From assembly GCF_014842025.1 (NCBI RefSeq), contig NZ_JACYUY010000016.1, positions 77,246 to 141,245 of the forward strand: DNA of 64,000 nt, in the 5' to 3' direction. The notes beneath the pieces are model-generated. The model was not told the origin of the DNA, searched no databases, and saw only the letters and a program-made list of their open reading frames with translations. Below, in pieces: positions 20,967 to 32,243 of this stretch. The position numbers and the translations under genes were made by a program. How positions within the stretch are numbered: the stretch's first letter is position 1; each line of letters starts with the position of its first letter. The DNA comes from Massilia sp. CFBP 13721. Lineage in GTDB: Bacteria; Pseudomonadota; Gammaproteobacteria; Burkholderiales; Burkholderiaceae_D.

Positions 20967-21176
20967 TCAGATGGCGCAGATACTGCCGGCTTTTTCGCCT
21001 TTAGGACCGGTCGAGCGCACGAACGAGACGCGCTGGTTTTCGGCCAGGCTTTTAAAACCTTCCGACTGAATATCCTGGAAGTGGGCGAACAAGTCGCCGC
21101 CGCCTGCGTCAGGCGTAATAAAGCCGAAGCCCTTGGCATCATTGAACCATTTGACGGTGCCGGTTTGAGTAGTCAT
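20967..21176 (-). CDS. Cold shock protein, CspA family
   Basis: Single cold-shock-domain RNA chaperone of 69 residues. RNP1 is KGFGFITPD and RNP2 is [10 protein letters not shown] chose ATG 21176 ([19 protein letters not shown]) because AAGGA lies 8 nt upstream and this is where the family starts. The C-terminus ends unusually in KAGSICAI. The 310-bp gap up to the histidine kinase (21177-21486) holds no other gene and could contain the long 5' leader typical of cold-shock mRNAs. Confidence 0.93.
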   Translation of the reverse strand: MTTQTGTVKWFNDAKGFGFITPDAGGGDLFAHFQDIQSEGFKSLAENQRVSFVRSTGPKGEKAGSICAI

Positions 21177-21486
21177 TGACATTTCCTTTAAATAAGCATG
21201 GGCAACAGCGCCCGAAATGCACATTCGACCAAGAGGGGGTGTAGCAGGAGGAAATCAAACGGGACCGCCAGAGAGGCGAAACGGAAGAGAAAAACCAACA
21301 AGAACAACGACTTGACGTAGTGCGAGATGGAAGATACAGGGCTTTCTCCAAATGTCCTAATTATTTCGGATTTAATTTTACATTCCGTGCTTTTGGCGTA
21401 TTCGAAAATAAAACCGGGCAATGGCTGTTAGTATGAAGTAACCGTTCGATGCGAATCTCGTGGAAGCGGGAACCGTAAAGGTCTGA

Positions 21487-22692
21487 ATGACAATCAAAAT
21501 ACACCGGCTTGGCAGTTTCATACGAAATAATATGGAGCCGATCCTGCAAGCCTGGGAAGATTTTGCGCGCACCATCGAGCCGCCTGCGCTCACCATGGAC
21601 GATACCGAGTTACGCGACCATGCGCGCCAGATGCTGCTCGTATTTGCAGCCGACCTGGAAACGCCACAGTCAGACGCCGAGCGTACCGCCAAGTCGAAAG
21701 GCCTGGGCGAGCGCGGGAAAGACGACACCGCCGCCGAAACGCACGCGGAAGCGCGTTTGCTGTCGGGTTACACGGTCGTGCAACTGGTGTCCGAATACCG
21801 CGCCTTGCGCTCGAGCGTGCTGACGCTCTGGGCGGACGACATCGGCGACAGCCAGCGCGCGCACCTGGCCGACGTCACCCGCTTCAACGAAGCGGTGGAC
21901 CAGGCCCTGGCGGAATCGATCGCGCGTTACGAATACATGGTCAAGCAATCCCAGAACATGTTCCTGGCAATCCTCGGCCACGACCTGCGCAACCCGCTGG
22001 GCACCGTCGTGACCGGAGCCAGCTTCATGATGCAGGCCACCGATATCGCGCCGAAGTACGTGCTGGTCGCCACGCGCATGTTCAACAGCGCTAGACGCAT
22101 GAGCAAGCTGATCAATGACCTGATCGATTTCACCCGTACCCATCTTGGACCCGGCATCCCGATCCGCGTCAGGCAGGGCAGCGTGGTGGCCTTGTGCGAA
22201 GAGGTGGTCAACGAGCTGCGCACCTTCCACGCAGAACAGCTGATCGAGCTGCACCTTCCGCCCCAGCTCGACGCCATTTTCGACGAAAGCCGCCTTGCCC
22301 AGGTGCTGTCCAACCTGATCGGCAATGCGATCCAGTATGGCAGTGCGGATACCGCCGTGACGGTGCGTGTCACGGCCGACGAGACCGATGTGGTCATCGC
22401 TGTCAACAACCATGGCCGGGCGATCGAACCCGACAAGCTGTCGAGCATTTTCGACCCCATGGTCCGCATCGCCGCCAGCATCAATAGCGCCACCAGCGAC
22501 TATACCGAACGCACCAGCCTTGGCATCGGCCTGTTCATTTCGCGCGAAATCGTCCATGCGCATGGCGGCAGGATCGAGCTGGCGTCCACGGAGGCCGACG
22601 GCACCACCTTCACGGTGACCATGCCGCGCCTGCCGAAAGGGTTCGTGTCCAACCAGACGGCAAAGGGCGTACCGGTCCTGAAGGCGGACTGA
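21487..22692 (+). CDS. Sensor histidine kinase with RsbRD-like N-terminal domain
   Basis: Soluble histidine kinase of 401 residues without membrane helices. The N-terminal 145 residues (SFIRNNMEPILQAWEDFART onward) resemble the RsbRD / RsbT co-antagonist sensor domain. The phospho-acceptor is in LAILGHDLRNPLGTVV (about 160-175). The ATPase domain has the N box LSNLIGNAIQYG and the G2 box SLGIGLFISREIVHAHGG; the N-to-G1 region is diverged. It overlaps the reading frame of the response-regulator gene, so the pair may be co-translated. Stimulus unknown. Confidence 0.88.
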   Translation: MTIKIHRLGSFIRNNMEPILQAWEDFARTIEPPALTMDDTELRDHARQMLLVFAADLETPQSDAERTAKSKGLGERGKDDTAAETHAEARLLSGYTVVQLVSEYRALRSSVLTLWADDIGDSQRAHLADVTRFNEAVDQALAESIARYEYMVKQSQNMFLAILGHDLRNPLGTVVTGASFMMQATDIAPKYVLVATRMFNSARRMSKLINDLIDFTRTHLGPGIPIRVRQGSVVALCEEVVNELRTFHAEQLIELHLPPQLDAIFDESRLAQVLSNLIGNAIQYGSADTAVTVRVTADETDVVIAVNNHGRAIEPDKLSSIFDPMVRIAASINSATSDYTERTSLGIGLFISREIVHAHGGRIELASTEADGTTFTVTMPRLPKGFVSNQTAKGVPVLKAD

Positions 22693-22784
22693 TGCAATCC
22701 TCATGGCATGTGCATCGGCGTGGCGCCATACGCCTGCCGCCAGGTAACGGACCGGCCTGCGATACGCCTGCGGCGGGAGCTTGC

Positions 22785-23144
22785 ATGCCTGGCCGCGTCG
22801 TGCGCCGGGTACTGGTGGTCGACGATGAACCCGATCTTGCCGACCTGGCCGAAGCGCTGCTCTGCAGTTTTGGACTCGAAGTGACAGTCGCATATGGCGC
22901 CAGGGAGGCTTTACAGGTGCTGGCCGGTGACCCGTATATCGATGCCGTTTTCTCGGACATCATGATGCCTTTCATGACCGGGCTGCAACTGGCTGACGCT
23001 GTCGGACATCTGTATCCGTCGGTCAGGGTTGTGCTGACGTCGGGCTTTACCTCGCCCACATTGATGGCCAGCCATAGCCGATCCTACCCGTTTGCGGCCA
23101 AACCCTACAGGATCGAAACGGTCCTCCAGCTGTTGCGCGATTAG
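22785..23144 (+). CDS. Stand-alone response regulator receiver protein
   Basis: Receiver domain only, about 119 residues. The acidic pocket is in VLVVDDEPDLADL, the phospho-acceptor in AVFSDIMMPFMTG, the Thr/Ser in VLTSGFTS and the Lys in FAAKPYR. ATG 22785 has GGGAG 5 nt upstream. A frame open to ATG 22692, overlapping the kinase stop by one base, would add 31 proline-rich residues without family support. It is the likely partner of the preceding kinase. There is no output domain. Confidence 0.85.
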   Translation: MPGRVVRRVLVVDDEPDLADLAEALLCSFGLEVTVAYGAREALQVLAGDPYIDAVFSDIMMPFMTGLQLADAVGHLYPSVRVVLTSGFTSPTLMASHSRSYPFAAKPYRIETVLQLLRD

Positions 23145-23252
23145 CGGCGTCCGCATCGAACAGCCTGTGTGCATGCACGCCTGCAAACGCGCGCCACGTT
23201 CGTCCGCGTTTGCTAGGATTCGCACAGAGGGTGGATGTAGCGAGGCTATTGA

Positions 23253-23459
23253 ATGTCAGGAAGCGCCACTGCCGACCCGCGCGCGAACACCTACCTGGCC
23301 GCGCGTGTCGACGATGCCTTGAAGATGCTGAGTACCGACGGGATGTCGCCCGCGCTCGAATTCATGCAGCTTGTCGGGGTCCCGCGCAAGGTCGCGTTGC
23401 GCGTGCTGTGTTCGCCGGCCCAGCAACGTTCGCGCGACCGCCGCCGCACGCCGCGCTAA
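23253..23459 (+). CDS. Micro-protein of unknown function, paralogous to 57122-57307
   Basis: 68 residues, basic C-terminus (RSRDRRRTPR). GCGAGG lies about 7 nt before the ATG. A gapless alignment of about 44 residues with the protein at 57122-57307 shares roughly 15 identities, centred on GM, GVP, RVL and P.Q.RS. That makes a real gene likely. I do not recognise the family. It lies after the response regulator but is separated by 108 bp. Confidence 0.65.
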   Translation: MSGSATADPRANTYLAARVDDALKMLSTDGMSPALEFMQLVGVPRKVALRVLCSPAQQRSRDRRRTPR

Positions 23460-23507
23460 CGCCCCCGTAAAGAGTCCGACCCACGCGATTGTCAACGGAG
23501 ATACGCC

Positions 23508-23909
23508 ATGTTCAGCCTGGATGATTTTGGTAAGCTTCACTTTCTAGAAGGCCGCTGGAAGGGGGAAAGCCCGGACGGCAAGGAGTTTTACGAGCAGTAC
23601 GACCGGCCGGACCAGCGCACCTTCCGCTCGCGCCGCTTCGCCAACGATGCCTTCGCCGAGCACAGCGACGGCAGCACAATCACCTTCCTCGATGGCGAAG
23701 TGCTGTCCGAGTGGGGGCAATTCACCTGGCGCGCCTCGGAAATCGGCGCCACCCACGCGATCTTCGCCCCCGTGAACGCACCCAGCCAGTTTACCTGGCG
23801 CCGCATCGACGACAGCACCCTGGAAGCGCACCAGCGCTGGAGTACCGATGGCGATGGCGAAGAGCAGCAGCACACGATCCGCATGACCAAGGTGATCCAG
23901 GTCGGCTAA
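23508..23909 (+). CDS. Hypothetical protein, DUF6265/lipocalin-like
   Basis: 133 residues, no signal peptide, with GGAG 8 nt before the ATG. The opening KLHFLEGRWKGESPDGK, followed by alternating beta-strand patterns (ITFLDGEVLSEWGQFTW, THAIFAPVNAPSQFTWRRID) and a final HTIRMTKV, resembles small beta-barrel proteins with an FLxGxW motif. Function not known. It meets the SMR gene convergently with an 11-bp gap. Confidence 0.7.
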   Translation: MFSLDDFGKLHFLEGRWKGESPDGKEFYEQYDRPDQRTFRSRRFANDAFAEHSDGSTITFLDGEVLSEWGQFTWRASEIGATHAIFAPVNAPSQFTWRRIDDSTLEAHQRWSTDGDGEEQQHTIRMTKVIQVG

Positions 23910-23920
23910 GGTCAGACCTT

Positions 23921-24262
23921 TTAATGCGCTACGCTTTTCGAAAACACGTTGATCACCAGCACCCCGGCAATGATCAGCCCCAGACCGACCAGCGCCGGCA
24001 GGTCCAGGCTCTGCTTGTAGACGACCCAGCTGACGATCGAGATCAGCACGATGCCGACGCCCGACCAGATCGCATATGCGATCCCGGTCGGCAGCACCCG
24101 CAAGCTGAAGGTGAGCAGGTAGAACGAGGCGGCATAGCAGACGATCGTCAGCACGCTCGGCCACAGCCGGGTGAAATTGTCGGTCGCTTTCAGGGCCGTG
24201 GTGCCGATCACCTCGACCACGATGGCCAGGCCGAGGAACAGGTAGCTTTGAAATAGGGTCAT
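23921..24262 (-). CDS. Small multidrug resistance (SMR) family exporter, EmrE-like
   Basis: Four-helix inner-membrane protein of 113 residues that works as an antiparallel dimer. The essential glutamate is in LAIVVEVIGTTALKATDNFT (helix 1), and WSGVGIVLISIVSWVVYKQ is the conserved helix 3. I chose ATG 24262; the in-frame GTG 24289 lies inside a terminator hairpin. Membership of the EmrE rather than Gdx/SugE branch is likely but the substrate is not determined. Confidence 0.9.
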   Translation of the reverse strand: MTLFQSYLFLGLAIVVEVIGTTALKATDNFTRLWPSVLTIVCYAASFYLLTFSLRVLPTGIAYAIWSGVGIVLISIVSWVVYKQSLDLPALVGLGLIIAGVLVINVFSKSVAH

Positions 24263-24279
24263 TGGCTGAATCAATAAAA

Positions 24280-24300
24280 AAGCGGCCACGCGGGCCGCTT
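24280..24300 (-). terminator. Rho-independent terminator of the DUF2147 gene
   Basis: AAGCGGCC / GGCCGCTT stem with a 5-nt loop. On the minus strand it runs into TTTTTT and lies between DUF2147 and the SMR gene. Confidence 0.85.
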
Positions 24301-24319
24301 GGTGGGGAAACTAAATTTC

Positions 24320-24766
24320 TTACTGCTCGCGCTGCCACACCTGCGAGCGGCCGAACATCGGCGCGCCGATATAGCCGCGCACTTCCAGGCGCTGGCCGCC
24401 TTCGCGCAGCGTCGCCTTGCTCTTGTAGACTTTACCCTTGGCCGGATCGAGGATCTCGCCGCCGGTGAATTCGTTGCCGTCCTTTTTCAGACCCGAGACG
24501 ATCGTCATGCCGATGATCGGCTGGTTCTTGCGCGAGTCGGTGCAGGCGACGCAGGTCGGGTTCTGGTCTTCGTTCGGTCCGCGGAACAGTTTTTCGATCT
24601 TGCCTTGCAGGGCGCCGTTTTCCTCGGTGATGCGCACCAGCGCCTTCGGCTTGCCGGTCTCGTCGTCGACCGTCTTCCACAGGCCGATCGGCGAAGTGTT
24701 TTGCGCGCCGGCGGCGCCGGCGAACAGCATGGTGGCCAGCAGGCTGGCCTTGATCAGAATACGCAT
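24320..24766 (-). CDS. DUF2147 domain-containing secreted protein
   Basis: 148 residues. ATG 24766 has GGAG 8 nt upstream and gives a signal peptide, MRILIKASLLATMLFAGAAG, cleaved near AGA-QN. The mature part shows the DUF2147 pattern: SPIGLWKTVDDETGKPKALV, GKIEKLF, a CVAC pair, and GGEILDPAKGKVYKSK. Members are periplasmic beta-barrel-like proteins of unknown function. A terminator follows. Confidence 0.88.
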   Translation of the reverse strand: MRILIKASLLATMLFAGAAGAQNTSPIGLWKTVDDETGKPKALVRITEENGALQGKIEKLFRGPNEDQNPTCVACTDSRKNQPIIGMTIVSGLKKDGNEFTGGEILDPAKGKVYKSKATLREGGQRLEVRGYIGAPMFGRSQVWQREQ

Positions 24767-24866
24767 CGTCGGGTCTCCATTGTTGTGATGTCGCTGCGCG
24801 CAGTGTAGCAAACCCCGCGCGCATGCTGGCGATAAAAAGCTTGCTGGATGTTTCAGCGTCCCCGGG

Positions 24867-25229
24867 TCACTCCTGCGTCTCAGTCCGTAACGCGTGGCCG
24901 ACCATGATGCGGTGGCCGTCAACGGTGCGCAGGCCGAACTCGCGCATGTCCCACGGCTCGTCGGCGGGCGGCTTGACGATCACGGCGCCGGCGGCCAGCG
25001 CGCGCGCATGCTCGGCATCGGCATCGTCCACCACCAGGTAGGCGAAATACGCATGGTCGCCGGTATCGGCCGCCGGCATGGCGTCGGAACAGGCGCCGGC
25101 CATGATGCGGCAGCCATCGCGTTCGAACATGCGCCAGCCCGGGTCGCCCATCTCGTGGACGGCGAAGCCGAGCGCGTCGCGGTAGAACGCCGCCGAGCGT
25201 GCGAGGTCATGGACTGCCAATACATACAT
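24867..25229 (-). CDS. VOC family (glyoxalase/bleomycin-resistance-like) protein
   Basis: Single VOC-fold protein of at least 120 residues. MYVLAVHDLARSAAFYRDAL begins the first beta-alpha unit; later motifs are GDHAYFAYLVVDD and FGLRTVDGHRIMVG. The first standard start is ATG 25229, but the only good ribosome binding site, GGGAGG, lies 21 nt before it and exactly 6 nt before an in-frame ATT at 25244. That start would add IIRDH, a normal family N-terminus. Enzymatic function unknown. Confidence 0.83.
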   Translation of the reverse strand: MYVLAVHDLARSAAFYRDALGFAVHEMGDPGWRMFERDGCRIMAGACSDAMPAADTGDHAYFAYLVVDDADAEHARALAAGAVIVKPPADEPWDMREFGLRTVDGHRIMVGHALRTETQE

Positions 25230-25369
25230 ATGGTCGCGAATAATCGTCTTCCTCCCAAGCGTCAGCGCGCACTTTGAAACACATCAATATACCTGCACTG
25301 CCCATCCATATGCTGGAACCGGAAAGCAAAATTTTTGCGCTTTCTCAACCAGAATAGTGAGGAAATGTC

Positions 25370-25942
25370 ATGAAGATATCCAGATGGATGAGGCAGCTCG
25401 CGGCAGCCTCCGCTTTCATGCTGGGCGTCGGCCTTGCCTCCGCCGCGATCGTGGTGGTCGACTTCGACGAGATCGACGGCATCTATATCGATTCATACAG
25501 CGAATCCGGCTACAGCTTCACCTCGCTTGAAACCGGGCTCGGGGGCGGGCACTTGCATCCCGGCAGCGGCAACTTGTGGCTGCACAGCCAGTTCGGTTCC
25601 TCGCCCTACCAGATCCGGCGCGAGGACGGCATGAACTTCGATCTGCTCGGCTTCGAGTACCTGGGCGGCGTGTCGACCTTCATCGCCGATACGGGCGCCA
25701 CCTTCAACATTCCGGCCGAGGTTCCGCTGACCTATGTCGAACTGCCGGCCAGCTTCCAGAACGTCAACTACGTCAACTGGTATATGACCACGCCCGATCC
25801 GGACGACATTTACGGGGAAGACTGGGGACGCATCGACAACGTCGTGACGCGGGTACCGCCGGTGCCGGAACCTGCGCATGCGGGAATGCTGGGGCTGGGA
25901 TTGGCCGCGCTGTTGGCGGCGCGGCGCTCACGCAGGAAGTAG
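25370..25942 (+). CDS. PEP-CTERM sorting domain-containing protein
   Basis: Exported protein of 190 residues. A signal peptide (KISRWMRQLAAASAFMLGVG, cut near ASA) opens it. The C-terminus is a PEP-CTERM signal: PVPEPAHAG, a hydrophobic stretch GLGLAALLAA and RRSRRK. Such proteins are processed by an exosortase and are linked to exopolysaccharide or biofilm; no exosortase lies in this window. The mature domain has a GGGHLHPG and WLHSQFG region of unknown function. AGGAA lies 6 nt before the ATG. Confidence 0.88.
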   Translation: MKISRWMRQLAAASAFMLGVGLASAAIVVVDFDEIDGIYIDSYSESGYSFTSLETGLGGGHLHPGSGNLWLHSQFGSSPYQIRREDGMNFDLLGFEYLGGVSTFIADTGATFNIPAEVPLTYVELPASFQNVNYVNWYMTTPDPDDIYGEDWGRIDNVVTRVPPVPEPAHAGMLGLGLAALLAARRSRRK

Positions 25943-26017
25943 AGGTGTGATGTTGGTCATGTAAACCGATAACCGGAGCGCACCGTACGGGGCCATTCGA
26001 AGCCCGTGGCTGCAGTG

Positions 26018-26160
26018 CACCGTAGGGTGGGCACTTGTGCCCACGCGGTCGTACAGCAAATTACCCGCGACGTATAACACCGGACGCGCAACTCGGCGTC
26101 TAACCGTCGGGTATGTTTAGACACGAAAAACGCGTGGGCACAAGTGCCCACCCTACGGTG
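26018..26160. repeat. Paired palindromic repeat (locus E) between PEP-CTERM gene and valS
   Basis: Two 30-bp copies (26018-26047 and 26131-26160) are perfect reverse complements. Each holds the hairpin GTGGGCACTTGTGCCCAC. They lie in a convergent gap. The rest of the 274-bp gap has no gene I can support. Confidence 0.9.
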
Positions 26161-26216
26161 CGCCGCTGTCAACGAGGAATGGCAGCAGGGCGCTTCCACG
26201 CCATGCTGCGCTTACA

Positions 26217-29015
26217 TCATGCTGCCTGCAGCTTCGCCAACTGCTCACGCATCTTGTCGACCGTCGCCGAGAAGTTGGCCAGGCGTTCCTTTTCCTGGGC
26301 CACGACGGCGGCTGGTGCGCGCGCCACAAAACTTTCGCTCGACAGCTTGCCGTTGGCCTTGGCGATCTCGCCTTCGACGCGGGCGATCTCCTTCGACAGG
26401 CGCTCGCGCTCGGCGGCGACGTCGATCTCGACCTTCAGCATCAGCTTGGTCGTGCCGACGATCGACACCGCGGCCGGCGATTCCGGCAGCGCGTCGACGA
26501 TCTGCACTTCGGCCAGCTTGCCGAGCGACTGGATGAACGGTGCGAAGCCTGCCATGTTGGCGCGGTCGGCCTCGTTGCCCGGTTCGACGATCAGCGGCAC
26601 GCGCACCGACGGCGACAGCTTCATTTCGCCGCGCAGGTTGCGGGTGGCATTCGTCAAGTCTTTCAGCTGCGCCATCCAGCCTTCGGCCGGCTCGCTGATC
26701 AGCGCTTCGTTGGCGATCGGGTAGGGCTGGAGCATGATGCTGTCGCCCGTCTTGCCCGCCAGCGGCGCGATCGCCTGCCACAGCGCTTCGGTCACGAACG
26801 GGATGACCGGATGCGCCAGGCGCAGGATCACTTCCAGCACGCGCAGCAGCGTGTGACGGGTGGCGCGCTGCTGTGCCTCGGTGCCTTGCTGGACCGTGAC
26901 CTTGGCCACTTCCAGGTACCAGTCGCAGTACTCGTCCCAGACGAATTTGTAAATGGCGCTGGCGATGTTGTCGAAGCGGTAGTCAGCGAAACCCTTCGCT
27001 ACTTCCAGCTCGGCGCGGTTCATCAGCGAGATGATCCATTTATCCGCCTGCGACAGGTCGGCTTCCTCCGGCTGGCCGCAGTCCTTGCCTTCCGTGTTCA
27101 TCATCACGAAGCGGGTTGCGTTCCACAGCTTGTTGCAGAAGTTGCGGTAGCCCTCGGCGCGGCCCAGGTCGAAATTGATGTTGCGCCCTAACGAAGCGTA
27201 GCTGGCCATGGTGAAGCGCACGGCGTCGGTGCCGAAAGCCGGAATCCCGCTCGGGAACTCTTTACGCGTGGCTTTCGCGATCTTCTCGGCGGCGCGCGGG
27301 TCCATCAGGCCGGCGGTGCGTTTGTTCACCAGCGTCTCGAGGTCGATGCCGTCGATCAGGTCGATCGGGTCGAGCGTATTGCCCTTCGACTTCGACATCT
27401 TCTGGCCCTGCGAATCGCGCACCAGGCCATGCACGTAGACGGTCTCGAACGGCACCTTGTTGGTGAAGTGCGCGGTCATCATGACCATGCGCGCAACCCA
27501 GAAGAAGATGATGTCGAAGCCGGTCACCAGCACCGACGACGGCAGGAACATCTTCATGTCGGGCGTCTCTTCCGGCCAGCCCATGGTCGAGAAGGGAACC
27601 AGCGCCGACGAGAACCAGGTGTCCAATACGTCTTCGTCGCGGCGCAGTTCTCCGGTGATGCCTTGTGCGGCTGCCTTGGCTTTCGCTTCTTCCTCGTCGC
27701 GCGCAACGATGATGTTGCCCGCGTCGTCGAACCAGGCCGGAATGCGGTGGCCCCACCACAGCTGGCGCGAGATGCACCAGTCCTGGATGTTGCCGAGCCA
27801 CTGGTTGTAGGTCGTGCTCCAGTTCTCCGGCACGAACTTGATCTCGCCGCTGGCGACCTTTTCCAGCGCCACTTCGGTGATCGACTTGCCCGGATTGAAG
27901 GTGCCGCTTGGGGCCGGCTTGGTCATGGCGACGAACCACTGGTCGGTCAGCATCGGCTCGATGACGACGCCGGTACGGTCGCCGCGCGGCACCATCAGCT
28001 TGTGCGGCTTGACTTGTTCGAGCAGGCCGAGCGCTTCCAGGTCGGCGACGATCTGCTTGCGTGCCGCGAAGCGGTCCAGGCCATGGTACTGGCTTGGCGC
28101 GTTCTCGTTCATCTTCGCGTCCAGCGTCATGACCGTGATCGGCGCCAGGCCGGCGCGCTGGCCGACGGCGTAGTCGTTGAAATCGTGCGCCGGCGTGATC
28201 TTCACGCAGCCGGTGCCGAATTCCTTGTCGACGTAGCTGTCGGCGATGATCGGGATCTCGCGCTCCGTCAGCGGCAGCTTGAGCAGCTTGCCGACCAGGT
28301 GGATGTAGCGTTCGTCGGTCGGGTCGACCGCGACGGCGACGTCGCCCAGCATGGTTTCAGGACGGGTGGTGGCAACCGTCAGGGTGCCCGAACCGTCGGC
28401 CAGCGGGTACTGGATGTACCACATCGAGCCGTCTTCCTCGACCGAGTCGACTTCCAGGTCGGAGACGGCGGTGCCCAGCTTCGGATCCCAGTTCACCAGG
28501 CGCTTGCCGCGGTAGATCAGGCCCTGTTCGTACAGGCGCACGAACACTTCCGAGACGGTCTTCGAGCGGGTCTCGTCCATCGTGAAGTATTCGCGCTCCC
28601 AGTCGGCCGAGGCGCCCATGCGGCGCATCTGGCCGGTGATGGTGTTGCCGGATTGCTCCTTCCACTCCCAGACCTTCTTGATGAATTCGTCGCGGCCGAG
28701 GTCGTGGCGCGAGATCTTCTGGGCGTCCAGCTGGCGCTCGACGACGATCTGCGTGGCGATGCCGGCGTGGTCGGTGCCCGGGACCCAGGCGGTGTTATAG
28801 CCGCGCATGCGGTAGTAGCGCGTCAGGCCATCCATCACGGTCTGGTTGAACGCATGGCCCATGTGCAGCGTGCCCGTCACGTTCGGCGGCGGCAGCTGGA
28901 TGCTGAACGCTGGTTTGTCGGCGTCGAGGGTGGCGGCGAAATACCCGCGGCCTTCCCACTCGGCGCGCCAGTATTGTTCGATGTCGGCTGGTTCGAAAGA
29001 CTTGGCTAATTCCAT
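26217..29015 (-). CDS. valS: Valine--tRNA ligase
   Basis: Class I synthetase of 932 residues that charges tRNA-Val and edits misactivated threonine. The start ATG 29015 gives [20 protein letters not shown], as in other betaproteobacteria. The HIGH-type motif is [16 protein letters not shown], the second motif is [18 protein letters not shown], and the CP1 editing domain lies between. The C-terminal coiled coil ([20 protein letters not shown]) is the tRNA-binding arm. It is divergent from the thiamine operon. Confidence 0.97.
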   Translation of the reverse strand: MELAKSFEPADIEQYWRAEWEGRGYFAATLDADKPAFSIQLPPPNVTGTLHMGHAFNQTVMDGLTRYYRMRGYNTAWVPGTDHAGIATQIVVERQLDAQKISRHDLGRDEFIKKVWEWKEQSGNTITGQMRRMGASADWEREYFTMDETRSKTVSEVFVRLYEQGLIYRGKRLVNWDPKLGTAVSDLEVDSVEEDGSMWYIQYPLADGSGTLTVATTRPETMLGDVAVAVDPTDERYIHLVGKLLKLPLTEREIPIIADSYVDKEFGTGCVKITPAHDFNDYAVGQRAGLAPITVMTLDAKMNENAPSQYHGLDRFAARKQIVADLEALGLLEQVKPHKLMVPRGDRTGVVIEPMLTDQWFVAMTKPAPSGTFNPGKSITEVALEKVASGEIKFVPENWSTTYNQWLGNIQDWCISRQLWWGHRIPAWFDDAGNIIVARDEEEAKAKAAAQGITGELRRDEDVLDTWFSSALVPFSTMGWPEETPDMKMFLPSSVLVTGFDIIFFWVARMVMMTAHFTNKVPFETVYVHGLVRDSQGQKMSKSKGNTLDPIDLIDGIDLETLVNKRTAGLMDPRAAEKIAKATRKEFPSGIPAFGTDAVRFTMASYASLGRNINFDLGRAEGYRNFCNKLWNATRFVMMNTEGKDCGQPEEADLSQADKWIISLMNRAELEVAKGFADYRFDNIASAIYKFVWDEYCDWYLEVAKVTVQQGTEAQQRATRHTLLRVLEVILRLAHPVIPFVTEALWQAIAPLAGKTGDSIMLQPYPIANEALISEPAEGWMAQLKDLTNATRNLRGEMKLSPSVRVPLIVEPGNEADRANMAGFAPFIQSLGKLAEVQIVDALPESPAAVSIVGTTKLMLKVEIDVAAERERLSKEIARVEGEIAKANGKLSSESFVARAPAAVVAQEKERLANFSATVDKMREQLAKLQAA

Positions 29016-29102
29016 GATGTGATGGCGTTTATATGTGCGAAAAGAACCATTATAGAGGAGGAGGGCGGGGCTGCGCTTCTGGCATGGAAGCGATTTTGGT
29101 GC

Positions 29103-29130
29103 TTGTAAAGAAATCACGACCAGCTATAAT
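29103..29130 (+). promoter_or_regulatory. Sigma-70 promoter of the thiamine operon
   Basis: TTGTAA (29103-29108), 16 bp, TATAAT (29125-29130). The expected start near 29137 lies just before the TPP riboswitch. Confidence 0.7.
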
Positions 29131-29149
29131 CCACCCGCTGCCACATGGC

Positions 29150-31239
<2,090 letters not shown>

Positions 31240-31241
31240 GC

Positions 31242-31445
31242 GTGCTCGAGATCGAACTGAATGGAGAACCGTACCGCCTGCCCGAAGGCGGCACGCTCGC
31301 CGACCTGGTGCACGCGCTCGGCATCGGCAACGCGGCGGTGGCGCTGGCCGTCAACCGCCAGGTGGTGCCGCGCCAGCAGTGGGGCGTCCGCCCCCTGGCG
31401 GGTTGGGACCGGGTGGACATCGTGCGCGCCATCGGCGGCGGCTGA
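31242..31445 (+). CDS. thiS: Sulfur carrier protein ThiS
   Basis: Ubiquitin-fold sulfur carrier of 67 residues that donates thiocarboxylate sulfur to ThiG. The start is GTG 31242. It has LNGEPYRLPEGGTLADLV at the N-terminus, VAVALAVNR-like ALAVNRQVVPRQQW in the middle, and the essential C-terminal Gly-Gly (IGGG). Other frames here are also open, but only this one gives the family. Confidence 0.93.
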   Translation: MLEIELNGEPYRLPEGGTLADLVHALGIGNAAVALAVNRQVVPRQQWGVRPLAGWDRVDIVRAIGGG

Positions 31446-31460
31446 CAACAAGGAGAAACA

Positions 31461-32243
31461 ATGAACGACGATTTACTTACCATCGCGGGCAAGCAGTACC
31501 GTTCGCGCCTGCTGGTCGGCAGCGGCAAGTACCGCGACCTGGATGAAACCCGCGCGGCGACGCTGGCCGCCGAAGCCGAGATCGTGACGGTGGCGATCCG
31601 GCGCGTGAACATCGGCCAGGACCCGGCCGCGCCGAACCTGCTCGACGTGCTGCCACGCGAGCGCTTCACCATCCTGCCCAACACCGCCGGCTGCTACAAC
31701 GCCGCCGACGCCATCTACACGCTGCAGATGGCGCGCGAACTGCTCGACGGGCACAAGCTGGTCAAGCTGGAAGTGCTGGGCGACGAGAAAACCCTGTTCC
31801 CCCATATGCCGCAGACGATCGTCGCGCTCGAGGCGCTGGTGCGCGACGGCTTCGACGTCATGGTGTACTGCAGCGACGACCCGGTGCAGGCGCGCATCCT
31901 GCAGGAGATCGGCGCGGTGGCGGTGATGCCGCTCGCATCCCTGATCGGCTCGGGCATGGGCATCCTCAATCCATGGAACCTGTCGCTGATCATCGAGCAG
32001 GCGATGGTGCCGGTGCTGGTCGACGCCGGCGTCGGCACCGCCTCGGATGCGGCGATCGCCATGGAGCTCGGCTGCGACGGCGTGCTGATGAACACGGCCA
32101 TTGCCAACGCCAGGAAGCCGGTGCGCATGGCCCATGCGATGAAGCTGGCGGTGCAGGCCGGGCGCGAGGCCTATCTCGCCGGGCGCATGCTGAAGCGCTT
32201 CGCCGCCTCGCCTTCGTCGCCGCCCGAGGGACGGATCGCATGA
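31461..32243 (+). CDS. thiG: Thiazole synthase
   Basis: Makes the thiazole phosphate of thiamine from deoxyxylulose phosphate, ThiS thiocarboxylate and dehydroglycine, 260 residues. The Schiff-base lysine is in [16 protein letters not shown]. Phosphate-binding loops are [12 protein letters not shown] and [24 protein letters not shown] lies 7 nt before the ATG. Neither thiO nor thiH, which would supply dehydroglycine, lies in this operon or window. The stop overlaps the thiD start. Confidence 0.97.
   Translation: MNDDLLTIAGKQYRSRLLVGSGKYRDLDETRAATLAAEAEIVTVAIRRVNIGQDPAAPNLLDVLPRERFTILPNTAGCYNAADAIYTLQMARELLDGHKLVKLEVLGDEKTLFPHMPQTIVALEALVRDGFDVMVYCSDDPVQARILQEIGAVAVMPLASLIGSGMGILNPWNLSLIIEQAMVPVLVDAGVGTASDAAIAMELGCDGVLMNTAIANARKPVRMAHAMKLAVQAGREAYLAGRMLKRFAASPSSPPEGRIA

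Noticed and set aside
27429..29009. Plus-strand open frame of 526 codons across valS
   Set aside because: Shadow of valS; composition-driven, no motif and no ribosome binding site.
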